Source of the DNA: Allacma fusca
Taxonomy: Eukaryota; Arthropoda; Collembola; Symphypleona; Sminthuridae
Length of the DNA: 64,000 bases
Reading direction: 5' to 3'
Assembly (NCBI GenBank): GCA_947179485.1
Contig: OX359246.1
Location: 29,512,001-29,576,000, forward strand
The translations under genes and the position numbers were made by a program. Below are positions 27,856 through 41,400 of this stretch, piece by piece. The notes beneath the pieces are model-generated. The model saw only the letters and a program-made list of their open reading frames with translations. It made no database searches and had not been told where the DNA came from. The first letter of the stretch is position 1. Each line of letters opens with the position of its first letter.

Positions 27856-28420
27856 TCTTTGAGTGTTAGTAGAGTTATAAAAGAGTGAAGCCCGTTGTAT
27901 CGCAAACCAGCACTGTTGGAAATATTCAGTGCAATTAATTTAATTGAGCATAAATTAACCATTGGGTTGTGGCGGTATGTCTTTGCATGTATGTATAATG
28001 TGACAATAAAATTAATAGGATAATTCCATTACACAAAGAAAATACTGACCCAGAGTTGAGCGATTTCGCAATAAACAATTCGGAGCAGACGCCATTATAA
28101 CTTATCGTGTGCAATGAAAATTATTAAGATGCCTACTATAATATGGACCCCAGTAAAGATTATATTTACTGGGCTTTTCCCTTTCTGTGTAAGTGTAGTT
28201 ATAATAGGTGAAGCTCGTTACATCGCAAGCTGAAACTATACTTGAAGAATTGAGTATTATTATTTTAATAGTGGACTAATTAACGATTAAGGTGGCGGAA
28301 TGTTTTTGCATGAATAATGCGACAATAAAATTAATAGCAGAATTTCATTGAACAAAAAAATAGGTCCTCGTGTTTGACGATTTCACAAAAAGATATTTGG
28401 CAGTAGGCGCAATTTCATGT
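27856..28420. repeat. Diverged tandem duplication upstream of receptor 2
   Basis: Two direct copies, about 27856-28100 and 28187-28420, share segments such as GACAATAAAATTAATAG and TTTGCATG followed by a TTCCATT/TTTCATT stretch, in the same order. The first copy begins about 30 bases upstream of the receptor 2 start. This may be a duplicated promoter region, or the relic of a duplicated receptor locus whose coding part was lost. Confidence 0.6.
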
Positions 28421-28794
28421 TTAATGGTTTGCAACAATAATGATAATAAAGTAGACAAAATCATTAATTCCTATTATTATTGGAAAATTAACTGCCGTTA
28501 ATATTTTTATTTGTGATATAGAATTTTTACATCAAATAGCATTTCCATGCTAGGTATTGGTTTGAATTGTATTATACAGGAAGCTATGGGTAATTTAATG
28601 CGACTTTAATTAGGTTTATATTAGCTGTGTGCATCCGATTTTCTTCAATGTGTTGCAACATGAAAGTATACGAGAAATTGAGTCGGATACATATGCTGCA
28701 TTGTTGACATTGAGTTAAGTATCTTGAATGGCGTGATAATGGCGTTCTAATGTTCACAGTGAACGATAAATTTAGCCTGCATCAGTATCACGGT

Positions 28795-29568
28795 TAGGGC
28801 GTCCATCAGTCCTGATTTGAGATAGGGACACCTGATGACCTGATGAGTAGACATAAAGTCCTGATTTCTGTTTCATTGTTTTTAAGTTTATTTGATGCAA
28901 TCTGATGTTGCCATGTTGCCCCAGAAACAATAAAATTACAATATTGTCTGAACATGCCTTGCTTTGTTGGCGTTTGTACGTAAATATCCTAGAAGACCTC
29001 CAGACATTACAAATACTGACAGAAAACTGCTGACACCACCTATTGGCCCTATTGCGGGTTATCCTGCTCGAGCAATCGTATCTATAAATTGCATTTGCGA
29101 AACAAAAAAAATTCTGCTGCGTTTAAAAAGAATGTTACTGTTTGACACCACTTTTGTTGAGTAAAGAATGTTACGAATTTTTTAAAGCTAACATGCACAA
29201 CAATTAAAATGTCAGTTAGAAGCAGCAGTTAAAGTTGTAAGCATAGAAATAGATATGAATGCACTGCGTGATAAATACGTTATACTGTCTAAAATTAGCT
29301 ATTCATTAACTGATTCAGAAAATAATCATTGAAAGTTGTGAAAAAATATGTAAACTATCTGTATTTCACAAATGTGGACGGCAAGAGTCCACAACTTCTG
29401 AAGTTATTATTTTGAAGTCCTTAATGCAACCGATATGGACTCCCCAGCTAACCTGGTAGAAAATCCGTTCTCTGTTATTCTTACAAACTAACCTCACCTG
29501 TTAGAAAGAGCTATTTTTTATTTTAGGTATAAGTCCTGATTTGGGATTCAAATAATATGGACACCATA
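28795..29568. mobile_element. hAT-like non-autonomous element, perfect 8-bp duplication
   Basis: The ends are TAGGGCGTCCAT and ATGGACACCATA, imperfect inverted repeats. They are flanked by ATCACGGT at 28787-28794 and again at 29569-29576, a perfect 8-bp target duplication. TCCTGATTT recurs beside both ends. There is no transposase; the interior encodes only a short open frame (28964-29164) of no recognisable family. The 8-bp duplication and TAG-type ends fit hAT. Confidence 0.75.
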
Positions 29569-29718
29569 ATCACGGTGTGTAACTCTAACCATTTCAGTAT
29601 TATAAGTTCACGTGGGTTACTTACTCAAAAGAACACTAAATCGAAAGCCAGAGTTATCAGAGTGGGTTCGTTTTAGGGAATTCTTGTAGTACCTGCTGCC
29701 ACAGATGTTGGAGCTAAG

Positions 29719-29975
29719 CAGAGCTGCGTTCAAGTCAAGTGTTTTTAGACAACTTGACTTGAACTTGACTTGAACTCGAAAAAATTGTCTAAGCGAGGTA
29801 TCCGCACTTGTACTTGATGAATCAAGTTTCTCAAGCACCTTGAGTATTCAAGTACTCGATTTTCAAGTTCATTTTATTGAACTTGAACTTGATCATAACT
29901 TGACGCTCAAGTTGGGCACATAACTTGACTTGAACGTGAACTTGAACTTGTACTTGAACTTGATTATTCAAGTAT
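29719..29975. mobile_element. CAGAGCTGCG element, right end not found
   Basis: It begins CAGAGCTGCGTTCAAGTC and continues as a dense run of ACTTGA/TCAAGT keywords in both orientations to about 29972. The left end matches those at 62855 and, more loosely, 44607 and 52413. No matching right terminal repeat or duplication of the left flank (GAGCTAAG) is seen, so it is probably truncated. Confidence 0.5.
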
Positions 29976-30904
29976 TTTTTCGTAAATGAATAAACAATAC
30001 TAAAAATTTCGTCCACAACTATTATAGATAATAATGGCTAGGTCGTGATTAGGATAAACTAAACGGCATGCAGGTGATATTCTTTACTTTAAAATTGCTT
30101 AAAAATTTAAAATACTTGATCAAATAACTGTAAACATTGTAGTCCAATCTAATTTACTAATTTGCACTATAAGAGTTTAGAAATCACATTACTGGCCTGT
30201 TCACATTAGTGTTGCACTCATCTGGTGAGTGTAACCAGCAGTTATATTCATAAATATTTGTCGTCGTTAATTTTATTTAACCAATGTTGATTGGAAATTC
30301 AAAAATATTTAGCAGCATTAGATTCAAGAATACACGTAAATGTACCCAGCTATCAAAACGTGCGGAATAATGCAGTTGACAATTACGAATTGTAATCAAG
30401 ATTTTCCCAACTGTACTTATATGGACATTCGTATCACTCACAACAGGGATGCTCTGCCTTTTCATGTGAATCAAAATGTACAGAAAGAACCTATGTTGAG
30501 TTTATAATAGCAGATCTGTGTAGTTTTTTAAAATGCTTTGCATGAAATTATATACTTTGAGACCGAAAAGTATTCATTTCGAAGTCGGCAACCACTGGGA
30601 AAGTATTTTGTATATATAATCTTAAATATGTACGTTTGCGAAAAAAGTTCAATGCAACACAAAATGTATTTGAAATACTGTATTTCCCCTGAAATACTTT
30701 AAATCCTGTGAATATACTTTTGACACTACATATAATGTACTTTTGAGATGTGTGTGACTGATAAATTGTAAAATCCCGATGTTATTTGCTTTACTATGGA
30801 AGCTAATGATTGCACATATAACAAAGTAATTGACTTGCCAGAATATAAGAATTACTATTCAAAAGATTTACAAGAGTATTTATTGAGGTGTTAAAAGTGT
30901 GGTG

Positions 30905-32424
30905 CAAAGCTGGGCAAAAAAATTGCGTATCCTAAATCATACATACATTTTATAGTTTACAAAGAGCATACATTTCGCATACATAAATTTGTCCAGAAAT
31001 TTAATCATACATACATATATGCAGCATATAAATAAATGTATGCATAAATATATGTACACGTGCCTACAAAAGTGTATGTTGAACCTTCTGAACCTTTATA
31101 AAAATCCGTGCACTGCACTGATTTGAGCAAACTTCGTTTACATGTGCAGGAAAGTGAAACTTATCGTTAAAGGTAGTATGCAGGGTTGAAAAAAAAACCG
31201 GCTTTTATCAATACAGGCCAATCCAGTGGTAAGAAATGGCAACAACCGGTTTTTATTTTATGTGGATTTTATTGGTTAAAATATAATAAACGCCAATACT
31301 ATCCAGTTAAATAATCTAATGTCCAGGCCAGTGGTTGATATTGGATTTTACCGGCATCTTCTGGCTTGTGGTAATAATTGGTAACAATTATGTCCGATCA
31401 CGCGACGTTCTTCAAAAAATTAAAACTTCGCTTCTTTTACGTCCGCAACTACTTACTCCCTATATAAATACGATTTTCGTTAGTTACCTAGCAGCCCAAT
31501 TTAAATATTGTGACAGACCGGTAGTTCCCTGCAGGTTGAATAAATTGTTAAAAAGGTGTTTTCCTTTAGCCATTGTGGCTTTTATTTACTTCTGTCCATG
31601 CATGCGTAATATTAGCCTGGCCGGTGGTACTTTATGGTTAAAACCGGTTTTTATTGAAAGGTGGATTTATTTGGATACTATTAATTATGGCCATTTTATG
31701 CCAATCTATACCACCGGACCAGGCCGGTTAGTACCGGATTTTACCCAATATTGACCAGGCCAATTCTTGCCACTTGCCAACCCTGGTAGTATCTCAATCC
31801 GGTGGAAATATATAGCAAATGCAAGAATTTTTTGATAATAGTATCCAGAAAATAATTTTTTGATGTCAAACCTTTGACCCCAGGTCGCTGAATTTATCAA
31901 AAGGCACAACTAGATTGTATGGTCGATATTTTGGTAAAGGTCACATGTCTGTACGTCAATCCGTTGTAAAGATATGGCTACCACAAGATTTTGTAGTGAC
32001 GGACGGACGGACGGACGGACGGAATACACGCGTGCATAAGAAAGTTTCACTTTCTAAAAACTAATGAAGCATGGCTTCGGCGTGTGTATAGCTAATTAAT
32101 TAAGTTTAAAATTATTAATTTCTAGTTTCGTAGGTTTCAGTCAGAACGTGTGGAAATCGTTTGCACTGCAGCAGGAAATAACAAATGCGAATACACCAAT
32201 AGACAGACCGATAAAATACAGATGGAGCTCGCTGAACACACACAGTACATACATACCTAAATCTCCCGGACTTTTATACATACATACTCGTACATACAGT
32301 ATTCATAGCATACATATATCATACATTTTTTTAGTAGAAACATGCAGCCTACATATATTGCATACAAATATTCGGAAAATGTGCGTATATTTATGCATAA
32401 ATGTAGGATATGTGCCCAGCTTTG
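30905..32424. mobile_element. hAT-like element with CATACAT keyword, carrying a nested element
   Basis: The ends are CAAAGCTGGGCA and TGCCCAGCTTTG (inverted). The flanks GTGTGGTG (30897-30904) and GTACGGTG (32425-32432) match at 6 of 8 positions, as expected for an old target duplication. The outer thirds are packed with CATACATA/TATGTATG motifs. A second element (31181-31785) is inserted inside, and a (GACG)n microsatellite lies at about 31998-32022. The element at 47824-48348 has the same kind of ends and keyword. Confidence 0.7.
31181..31785. mobile_element. hAT-like element with CCGGTTTTTA keyword, nested
   Basis: Ends CAGGGTTG...CAACCCTG; flanks GTAGTATG (31173-31180) and GTAGTATC (31786-31793), 7 of 8 identical. 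The interior repeats ACCGGTTTTTAT and GGCCAGTGG variants in both orientations. No transposase. It sits inside the 30905-32424 element and so inserted later. Confidence 0.72.
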
Positions 32425-32432
32425 GTACGGTG

Positions 32433-33819
32433 TTTTAATGCATTCTGTCACAAGCATTATCTGTAGCTATCATTGCTCCAATCTTGACATAGTACATTTC
32501 GTAATACTTGCATTACAAAGGTCAACCACTACTACATTACCGTAGCAACATTATGCCATTTAATGTCTCAACATGTACTTACATATATACCATTCAAGCA
32601 TAGAACATTTGCATCGTTCAACAGAATTTACTATTTTAAATGTATACAGGTTCTTATTGATTGTAATTTTAAATAGCCTGACTCACTTTAAATTTATAAC
32701 TACTATAAACTTCTTACTTTCATTTTAAATATACATTCAATTGTCAACGAAGAGAATTTTCGGTTGAAAGTTCCAGTTCGACGTATACTGCAATAAATTT
32801 TTCTAGTAGGTTGTATTACAAAATCGTTTTTACGTCCATACTTACGTTGGCAATTGGCACGTATGACAAAGGTTCCAGTAAACTGCTTAAATTGAAATGC
32901 GGGTTTTATTTTTAGGTCTAAAAGGTTTCAAACCTCCAATAGATCCTCGAAAAACCTTGTTAAAAAAATTAAATGCGTTGAAGAAACCGGTATGAGCAAA
33001 AACGCGGCGGGTAATTTAGAAAAAGTATTTGAGTATTTTTGTTAGCCTACCCGCTACCGAGTGTTTTATATTTTTCTTATCAAAACAATCGAATGTACTT
33101 TAAATCTTTGCATTTTGTATTTCTTATTGTATATCCAATGTATTTTGTTTTGTATTTTATCTTGTCATCAAAGACCAAGTATTTTGCATACTTTACTATA
33201 ATACCTGTTGAGCGAAATTTTTGGTTTTCTTATACTCCTCGACCAAATATTTTTCATCCTAACAATAATTAAATGTTTCAAATTCAATTTCCTAAAGTTT
33301 TCGCCCCGAATGAAATCCGTAAGACAGGGGTGTGTTTATTGATTGTTGGTTTGTCAAACTTTGGCGGACTGGTCGAATTGGTGGTTTATTATTAGGTATT
33401 AATTTGAGTAAAAATTTGCTAGCAAGTACTACAAATAAAAATCTGAGAATTTAATAACGTGAAAATTCTATTACAATTGCTAATAATTATTATACATACA
33501 GTAATATGCACACATCTAATAGTGCCAAATATTTTATATTGGGCACACTTAAATATAACATGAACAACATGTAAAGACCCTGGGAGAGTTTGACATGCTT
33601 ATCGAATAAATTACTAACGACACATGTTGTAATGACAATATTCCCTAACAGTAACATAAGCATTAAGTGCGAATTTATGACATGAGCAAGACATTAAAAA
33701 ATTGACCATTTAGATCTACACATAATGGAATAAGGATGTTTGCAAGCTTACAGACACATATAACAAAAAAACATCCATAATAGTAGACATTTTCGGGTTT
33801 GGGAAGTAATATTCGGAAT
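32433..33819. other. Intergenic region, no gene seen
   Basis: Between the hAT-like element and the receptor 3 stop. No exon chain or bounded element recognised. Confidence 0.4.
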
Positions 33820-35281
33820 CTACCCTAAAGGTTTCAGCTGAACAAGTAGGACTACGAACGATAATATATTTTCAATAATTCTTTGAGGGGTTTTCAAAGT
33901 ACAGTACACAGTAACAACTTCAACCCCAAAAGGTTGCAAGGCTCGAATTTGTTTCTCAATAATTATTACATTCTGTCTGATCCCAATAGATTCAGATTTA
34001 TAAACGAGACGCTTGACCTGAATTTTCAGTAAACCCACAAGAGACTTTGATAATTGTCGGATCAGACCGATTTCAGTGTAGGTGACAACATTGAAGAAAA
34101 GGAAAAATATTGTCATGCACAGAAGCATAGCGTACACATGTGAATCCAGTTTATCATGTGCTGCTATTACTCCGTAAAGCATAATGGCAGTTATTCCACT
34201 GAATGCAAATACCATGGTGGATATTAGAATGAATAAGAGTTCATTGAATATGCGTGTGAGAATGAATAGTTGTCGAAGCCAAGCAATCTTACGCTGCAGC
34301 ATCTTCGTATCCAGCCCTGGGCCTGGTTGTGAGTATCCTCTGTGCATACACAATTTAATCTCATTAAAAGCCAGTAAGTTTTAAATATTTGAGTATTGAT
34401 TACACAATTTAATTACTCACTCTTTTTTAATTTCAGGGAGCCAATTAAGTAGACTAATGAAGAAGCACCAGAAGCATGATATAATAAATATTCCGCCCAT
34501 GAATAACAAATTAAATGAGAAGAATTCAAATACAGCAAAAGGGGTCAAGATAATGAAACTCTCCAGCGTAACATCTAGTACAAGTGAGGAAATGAACATT
34601 GGACTTAAAGGTCGAAAATAGAAGTACACCACAGTAGCTAATGGGACCGCTAAACTTCCGTAAGTATTTCCAATCACAGGAATCATAGTTGCGGGTGACT
34701 CCCACCAGCCTTTAATATTTGTAAAGGAGTGCTCTAGACACGTAATAAAAATTCCAAAAATTAGCCAAGTGTTGGTTAAATATAATATGAAATTCAAACG
34801 CAATCTATGTATTGCACTACTGTGAAGACTACAGTACATATGTACATACGTAATAAACAATTAATTTACTTTTGAAATCCAAGTGGATCTTATAGATGGA
34901 GTTGAGAATCAAAAAAGCTTGTGAGTTATTTAAAAGAATCACTGACATTGCCGAGCTTGATAAGAAGTAGAGAGCACATTTTATTAAATGCATCGCTGTC
35001 CCAATCCCAATAGACATTCTATTTTGAGATAAACTTCTAGCAAATCCCACAAACATAAACAGACTGTAGCTGAAATAATAAATGTCGATAACGTAGGACA
35101 TATTTCTCTTCCACGTTTTTGCCCTTTGAAATTTTACACCATGCTGGTTTTTTGCTGGTACTAATTTAAAGGGTATGATTGAAAATTTCGATGCTGTATT
35201 AATTTGGAATTGAATTGCTTGAAGGGTTATTTCACCCAGTTTTTCTTGAAGAAATGACAGCTTGGTGGGTGCAGACGCCAT
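33820..35281 (-). CDS. Gustatory-receptor-like seven-helix protein 3
   Basis: Exons: 35281-34870, 34733-34421, 34339-33820; introns in phase 1 and phase 2; 414 residues from ATG 35281 (MASAPTKLSFLQEKLGEI). Exon 2 opens with HSFTNIKGWWES. Exon 3 carries FNELLFILISTMVFAFSGIT, VVTYTEIGLIRQLS and RALQPFGVEVVTVYCTLKT, position by position like receptor 2. Donors GTAAAT and GTGAGT are good. It is the paralogue of receptor 2, now about 6 kb apart with transposons between. Role by family: chemosensory ion channel; ligand unknown. Confidence 0.83.
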
Positions 35282-36261
35282 TCCTACAGCGATCGACAAA
35301 GAAGGAATACTACAAAAAATAAAACAATAGTTTAAGTTTTTGTTAATTTTTTATTTCTTGCGTATACTGTATTTTGCATAGCGTTGCTTATAAAGGCTGG
35401 CGTTACGTTTAATGTGCAACCTACTCTTTATGTCACCTACTAATTTTTGAGTCTGCAGTTCGAAATGCGAATGGGAAAAAATATAGGATATTAATAACTT
35501 TGGCTTAATTAACACTAACATGATTTAATTAAATTAATGGAAAATGACAGAGCAGAGAAGCAAAATACAACTTACGATTGCAAAAATAAGCTTATGATAT
35601 TATTAAAATAACCTTGATATTACACTAATACGTGTATAATTACACATTCCATAAAGAATTAGATAGAGATAAATAGAGAATTTTATTTCAAAGAATAATT
35701 AGTAGGAATTGTTACCAGGATTTTGGTGAGACTTTGGAATAATTCGATAATTATTTCATTATCCTGAAGCAGTTGGAGCAATATCTATTTACATATAGTG
35801 ACGGAGCCATAGGAAATTATGTATGTTTATAATAATGTAGCTTAAGGCGTGTTGCCTTTACTTTAATCCTAGTGGTACTTACTGTGCTAATAAGCATAAA
35901 CTATGTTGGGCCATTACTTTTTATTTATAGGTACGGGAACACTATATAATATATCCTCTCAATATATTATATATAATTAAAAAGGAGTATTTAATTTTTA
36001 CGACAAAAATATTTTAAAATATTTTGAATCCAAAACAAGGGCTGGTTTCATTGTTCCTTTTGGCGTTCTTGTTGGAAAAGTGGGCATAAATTTCGTGTTT
36101 TTTTCCTACTCGCCTAAAATTTCAACTGCCGTGTCGAAATTTTTGCAGATTAAATTTTTTATTATAAACCATTAAGCGTTCCAGTAAGCCTAACAACTTC
36201 GATGGCACAATCCAGTCAACAAAAGTACTTATGAATTTCAAAACTCCATTGAAGGACCATA
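35282..36261. other. Intergenic region upstream of receptor 3
   Basis: AT-rich; it should hold the receptor 3 promoter. No specific site can be assigned. Confidence 0.35.
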
Positions 36262-36464
36262 TACACAGTGAGCACAGTATGTTTATCCTCCCCTGTGTGG
36301 CTCTATTTTTATCATTGAATAAGTTTAAACCTATGGGCCAGGGAACATCGACAATTACTTTAAATTGTAGGTAATAATGTTACCAATTTATTTCTATATT
36401 ATAATTTATTATAATATGGCCCCCGCCAAATTTAAATCCACCAAAGCGTCGCACCATATAAAAA
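36262..36464. repeat. Repeat copy 1, inverted relative to 43312-43520
   Basis: About 200 bases nearly identical to the reverse complement of 43312-43520, including GTTTAAACCTATGGGCCAGG and GGTAATAATGTTACCAATTT. The copy stops abruptly at ATAAAAA, where a Helitron 3' end (CTAG) begins; the other copy continues TGACAAAAAA, so it shows the empty site. Confidence 0.75.
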
Positions 36465-36910
36465 CTAGTAGAAAGCCCTGCTCAGCAGGGATAATTAGTT
36501 ATAGGTTAAGAATACTCTTACATAGACGCTAGAATACGCATGAGTATAATGAGATCTAAGACTTGAAATATTAGAATAATTCAAGCAATATATCATGGTG
36601 AAGCGCACTTGGGAACTTCCCACCAAGACCCTGCCCATGCTTGACTTGTAGATCGCGGCTGGAAGTTAGTCCCGCTTTAATATACAAATGTTAATTTATC
36701 CTTTGAACATTTCCTTAAATACAACATTTGTTTTAAATATTTCATTTTTGCCATCAAGTATTTTCCCATGATGTTCAGTATCGACAATTTTGGCTTTAAC
36801 TTTCTTCCCTGATGTAGCTCTTGAAAATGCAACATATAATTGTCCATGTGTAAAAACCGATTGCAAACCCATGTGAACCAATGGGTCACCAATGGAGTTA
36901 CTGAATACAC
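36465..36910 (-). mobile_element. Helitron 3' end with helicase C-terminus
   Basis: On the minus strand the open frame at about 36905-36696 reads SIGDPLVHMGLQSVFTHGQL then YVAFSRATSGKKVKAKI, the C-terminal motif of the Pif1-type helicase of Helitron RepHel proteins, and ends in a stop. About 200 bases downstream lies the hallmark Helitron terminus: a hairpin CCCTGCTCAGCAGGG (36476-36490), a short spacer, then CTAG (36465-36468) followed by T. Only this 3' part is recognised; no Rep domain and no 5' TC end were found before the foldback element at 37477, so it is truncated or interrupted. Confidence 0.75.
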
Positions 36911-37476
36911 TGATTATTTAAAATAGGAAAAATGAAAGGAATTCGTAGTAGCGCAACACGTTTCACGTGCTATAGTCACTAAAGTTCATGGTTCCTACAA
37001 TTCAATCTTATGGCCTAATGATATTTTTAGGGGATATAAAGATTAAATGTAGAAGTTAAGTCTTCAAATTAAAAAAATATATTGAGCAAATAACTTCAAC
37101 AATACTATATTTGAGAAGTTAACTGACGTAAATATAAAAAGTGCTACAATAAGTACTTTCAATCCCATTTGATTTTCCCTAAAATGAGTCCCACTCATAT
37201 GCGTACATACTTAGTTCAGTCACTAAAATTCTTCTCTCCTCGAATTCTTAAGGTCTGGAAAATTAGAAAGTAGATTTAGTTTGAACGATAGAGCATAGTG
37301 ACGTTTCGGCTTCGGCTTCGATTTGACAAAATAATCAGATTGCAATTGTAATGCATGGAGATAAAATTAAATTCCATAATCATGGCACATATGCAGGCTT
37401 GAATATCGACACAGAGACTGAGACACACGACGTTCTGGGTTCAATAGATTTAATTGCGCTTGGGAAGCCTACTGGT

Positions 37477-37833
37477 GATTTTGAACAAAATTTATGAAAT
37501 TTCATACGTGATCAGACCCAAAACCTTGATAGTGCAAAGTGGAAACAACATTTTGCTTAAGCAGACAAAGGCAGCAGAACGACCTAGGTCACAGGCCATG
37601 TCAGCTGAGTCATATATAGGTTTATATAATTACATATATATTATATTGGTCATCATTTACCATTTGTGGATCAAATAAATCATATTAAACCTGCCTATGA
37701 CCCTGATGACATGACCTGTGACCTAGGTCGTTCTGCTGCCTTTGTCTGCTTAAGCAAAATGTTGTTTCCACTTTCCACTATCAAGGTTTTGGGTCTGATC
37801 ACGTATGAAATTTCATCAATTTTGTTCAAAATC
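37477..37833. mobile_element. Foldback element with arms of about 137 bp
   Basis: Arm 37477-37612 is the near-perfect reverse complement of 37697-37833; the shared start is GATTTTGAACAAAATT. Only a few mismatches separate the arms. The loop is about 85 bases. No coding capacity. No convincing target duplication could be read, so the superfamily is unknown; long arms with a small loop suggest a Mutator-like or foldback MITE. Confidence 0.7.
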
Positions 37834-38428
37834 TTTTAGACTACAATTATTTGTACCTTCTGATTAATTTTGAGGCACATCGGTCGGCGGAGTCAACTTG
37901 GCGGGGTCCGGCGGGTTCTCCCTCTAATGTTGAACAACTCGGGTGTTGTCCCATAATTAAGGTAAGCATGAATGTAAAAAATTATTTTCGACCGTTTTTA
38001 GGTCGAATAACTAAAAATATCGTTTTAATAGAATATTTTTATGCTAATGTCCTACCAAAATTGTTTAAATAATTTTTAAACATAATTAATTCCAAAATTA
38101 TAACATTTTACCTGTTAATGGACCTGGGTCACACTGATATTTTCAATCAATCAATCAATAGTTTATTATGTCTTTCGGGTCTCGCCCATAACATATTACA
38201 TTTACAAGGTGTTAGTTACATCGTGTCATTTCGTAATAAAGCACATTCTTTTATAAAGTTAGTAATGCTAAACAGATGGTCAGTATCCTGAACATTGAAT
38301 AGAGTATAAAAATTCTCTCTTCTTATATTAGCAATATAATTGTTCAGAAATTTTTTCCTAAGGAAATCAAAATGAGCACAATTTGTAGTTAAATGGTATA
38401 AATCGTTTTCTTCGTTTACAGAACAGAA

Positions 38429-41400
38429 TTAACAAAATTCTGAGTCAAATTTTATCCTATACGTCTTATAATATATTTTTTCGTGACCTAATCTGAGTTG
38501 AGCAATTAGTTTTTTGTAACTCAGAGGAATATTAGCTCGTAAGTAGTTGGTGACATAAACATTCGTTTTATACAGTTTAAACTCTCTTGAGTAGGAACTG
38601 TTTATAATCCTAAGGACATCTTTCTCCTCACATTGGAGCCTAATCGATTTAATTATTTCATCAAGGTTGTCTATAAAGATGTCTGCTGATTGTCGTTTCC
38701 ATATAGAGGCGAAGCCATAATTACACAATAGATTTTTCACTTGTAACACCCAGTTATATTTCGGGTTATAAGAGTTGGCATTCGCTAATTCCAGAAGTCT
38801 ATCGTAACATTGTCTTACGTGTCTATTATTATCCATCTTTAGTATTTTAATTAAAAACAGGATAGTTAGTTTTGTAATTTGGACCATAGAGTTCGTTTTG
38901 CCCGTTTCGGCTCTGATCCAGTATCTTGGAGTGTTCGTAGGTAGCCATAGGAGTTTCTTTAGAAAGGATTGTTGAACTATCTCAATTTCGTCTAGCAAAT
39001 TTAGACCCAAAATTGGGGAAGCGTATTGATATATAGGGAGAATTGTTGCATCTAAAAGTTTCGCTGTACTATCCCAGGAGTCCATTGGGGCTGAGTTTAG
39101 GGTGCTAATTAGGGCCCCTGAAGCAGTAAGTGCTTTTTTCTTAACATAATTTAAATTCTTTTTAAATATCCCAGAGGATTGGAATATAACTCCTAGGTAC
39201 GTGTATTCATTTACTTTCTCAATCTCTTTATCCTTCAGGAACCACTTCGATTGTTTGGGAATAATCCCCTTTGGGGAAAAAACCATTACGTTAGTTTTTA
39301 GAAGGTTAATTTCTAGTCCCATGTCATCGCAATAATCACTTAGAATATTAATTTTATGTTGCAGATTACATTTGGTATCCGCCACTATACAGGTATCATC
39401 CGCAAATAAAAGGTGGTTGATTCGCCTGTCTTTCCCCATACCCACTGGAACAGCCCCTCTTTCTTCCATATACTTATCAAGGTCGCTTATATATATTGAA
39501 AATAAAAGGGGACTTAAAATTTCCCCTTGGAGTACCCCCATTGTCACTGGGATTGGTTTAGACAGTCCTTCTGTACATCTTATGATGAAACCAGGGGTCG
39601 GATTTTTGTAGGAAGACGGGAAGAATCTTCCCAGGGAAAAAATATTTCTGGCAGGGAAAATCTCAAAGGGAAGGGATTTATTTTTACGAACAGGGATTTT
39701 TAAAATCGTTGACCTTTTTTTTGGCAGGGATTTTCAATTTTGTTGACGGGTTTCAGGGAAATTTGTTAAGCAAACAGGGATTTTTGGCTTGATTGGCCAA
39801 ATTTGGCAGGGATTTCACGTCTTGTAAGGGATTTGTTTTGCCAACAGGGATTTTGAAAATCGTTGACCGTTTTTTCAGCAGAGATTTTTCAAATCGTTGA
39901 GGATCTACCAGCAGGGAGATAATAGACAGCAGGGAAATTCAGAAATAATCTTCCAGGGAGATTTACAAAAATCCGACCCCTGGATGAAACTTGCATTGTC
40001 ATATAAGGATTTAATAACATTAATTATTTTAGCACTTATTCCAACTTTGTCCATTTTTTCCCATAGTATATGGTGTTTTATAGAGTCAAACGCCCTCTTG
40101 AAGTCTACAAAGAGGGAGAATAATTTAGCCTTCCTTACCAATCTTGACTGGACAACTGAATTTAAACAAAAGATTTGATCGGGGCACCCCCTTTTCTGTC
40201 TAAACCCGGCTTGCGATTCCGGTAGAATCTCATTCTCTTCGCACCACTTATAGAGACGGTGCTGGATAATAGTAGTAAACAGCTTCGGAGTTGTATTTAT
40301 TAGGGCTATTCCCCTGTAGTTAATTGGGAAGGAGTCATCCCCTTTTTTAAATAGGGTTGTCATTTCAATTTCAGACCACTTTTTCGGTGTTGATTCAGTA
40401 CTCCAGATGTCATTAAAGAGTTTTAGGAGCTCATTCTTCAGATTAGGGTGGCAGTTCCTAAGGAATTCGTTTGGTATTTTGTCGGTTCCAGGGGCTTTGT
40501 TCTTTTTGAGGGATTGCAGAGCCTTATCAAGTTCCTTCATTCTGATTGGTTCATCTAAGGTTTCGACTTGATTTCTGAATTCTTTAAGGGGACCCTGAAA
40601 TTTTGGAGGCATGTTTTCGCTATAAAACTTCATCCATTTTGCTTCTTCTAATAACTTTGGAGGGTTTCTCCCGTTTCTAAATTTATTTATTGTTTTCCAG
40701 AACTGAGTAGTATTCCTGTTTTCCCTTAGTTTTTGCTTCGTTTGCTCCCAATTTTCTTTTTTCTTAGTTTTAATAAGCTTCGAGTGGATTTTCTTAAACT
40801 CGCAGTAGGTAGAAATTTCGTGGTCACTATATGTATGTTTAACTTTTTTCCACAAATCAACTAAACATTTTTTTGATTTCTTACATTCCCAGTCAAACCA
40901 GGGTTTCGGTTGCCATTGCTTTCTTCCGTGTTTCCTGTGGAGTTTCATGTTTGCTCTCTCAGCAGCATCGTGGATGTTTTTGACAATATGACAGTATTGA
41001 TCGTCCACGTCAATTCCTGGGTATGCGGTTAGGAAGTTATAGTGATTGATGTATTCGTCTTGTCTATCAATGTTCCATTTCAAATAGTCAGTTGTAATGG
41101 CCAGTGTTTTTATAGCAACGTTACCCCAGTTGATAGTCAAGGTTCCTATTGAGTGCGGAGATAGTGTGTGATTAGTAAAATTTAAGTCTTATATAGTTCA
41201 AGCCTCTTTCATTTACCCACAATAAGTCTATTGTACTTTTTCCTTGAGGTCCAATAAATGTATAATTAGCAGGGCAGTCAGACAAAGTTCTCCAATTTAC
41301 TAATGTAAAGTTCGCAGCTTCACAGGTATCTGCAAATGTACCTCCCCTTTTGGTTATTTTCATGTCGAGTGTTTTTCTTTTGGCGTAAATAGCGTTATTG

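Noticed and set aside
37851..38072. Plus-strand frame with RSAESTWRGPAGSPS followed by a GTAAGC donor-like site
   Set aside because: Single short segment beside transposons, with no acceptor or downstream exon found.
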